This document shows positions 63,922 through 64,000 of a stretch of 64,000 bases of DNA, piece by piece. Position 1 is the stretch's first letter. The number at the start of each line of letters is the position of its first letter. The notes beneath the pieces are model-generated. The model saw only the letters and a program-made list of their open reading frames with translations. It did no database searches and had not been told where the DNA came from. Made by a program: the position numbers and the translations under genes. Source of the DNA: Desulfovibrio sp. JC010 (GTDB lineage Bacteria; Desulfobacterota; Desulfovibrionia; Desulfovibrionales; Desulfovibrionaceae); NCBI RefSeq assembly GCF_010470675.1, contig NZ_VOIQ01000001.1:451278-515277 (forward strand), given 5' to 3'.

Positions 63922-64000
63922 GGCATTCAAAATGCCAAGTAACTTTCTCATTGATGCGACCATCGCAACTTTATGAGCTTTGCCAGCGTCAATTAAACGA
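63922..64000. other. Right edge of the window, no gene seen
   Basis: Seventy-nine bases after the glutamyltransferase stop, with a weak GGCATT/AATGCC hairpin at 63922-63936. I see no gene start here. Confidence 0.5.

Overview
The window looks like chromosome from a Gram-negative sulfate-reducing bacterium of the Desulfovibrionales, probably a marine Maridesulfovibrio/Desulfovibrio-type strain. This is inferred from the gene families (a class I adenylate cyclase with its catalytic part placed late, a BadF/HgdC activator paired with one HgdB-like protein, a meso-DAP-type MurE, a glycine-betaine uptake operon, many sigma-54-type signals) and from moderate GC. No rRNA, tRNA, CRISPR array, transposase or integrase was recognised.

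Regions. 1-2.7 kb: end of an alpha-2-macroglobulin gene and pbpC. 2.7-3.1 kb: a 36-residue hydrophobic peptide gene whose ribosome-binding site is buried in a perfect inverted repeat. 3.1-6.9 kb: a kinase-like protein, divergent from an ATP-dependent activator plus double-cubane-type iron-sulfur protein pair. 7.0-12.5 kb: an S1-domain protein, a TSUP transporter, an MscS channel flanked by a duplicated TSUP gene end (a rearrangement scar), and fxsA. 12.6-15.2 kb: an orphan RHS polymorphic toxin (type 44 toxin end) with an AT-rich membrane protein gene in the usual immunity position. 15.4-26.2 kb: a transglutaminase-like exported protein, rlpA, rlmD, then a signalling group (class I adenylate cyclase with a pentapeptide-like region, HD protein, CBS protein, HD-GYP protein). 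26.5-43.9 kb: a compact division and cell-wall (dcw) cluster, mraZ-rsmH-ftsL-ftsI-murE-murF-mraY-murD-ftsW-murG-murC-murB-ftsQ-ftsA-ftsZ, without ddl. 43.9-45.6 kb: a radical SAM enzyme.

45.6-53.6 kb is the most coherent accessory system. Three sigma-54 promoters each have a TGCAC/GTGCA palindrome about 83-96 bases upstream. They precede (i) a DUF2318 protein with an FtsX-like permease and an ATPase, (ii) a ZraP-like periplasmic protein and (iii) a second ZraP-like protein with a different metal-binding tail. They are followed by a DUF4405 membrane protein, a ZraS-like kinase and a ZraR-like sigma-54 activator. I read this as a local metal/envelope-stress regulon in which the activator encoded at the end drives the three promoters.

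54.2-58.1 kb: a glycine-betaine ABC operon with two tandem binding-protein genes behind a long leader. 58.2-64 kb: an HDOD protein, a NifU-like protein, gltX, a solute-binding protein and a gamma-glutamyltransferase without signal peptide.

A family of short intergenic repeats is scattered through the window (near 0.3, 25.0, 42.4, 59.8 and 61.3 kb); one copy carries a 58-base insertion relative to another.
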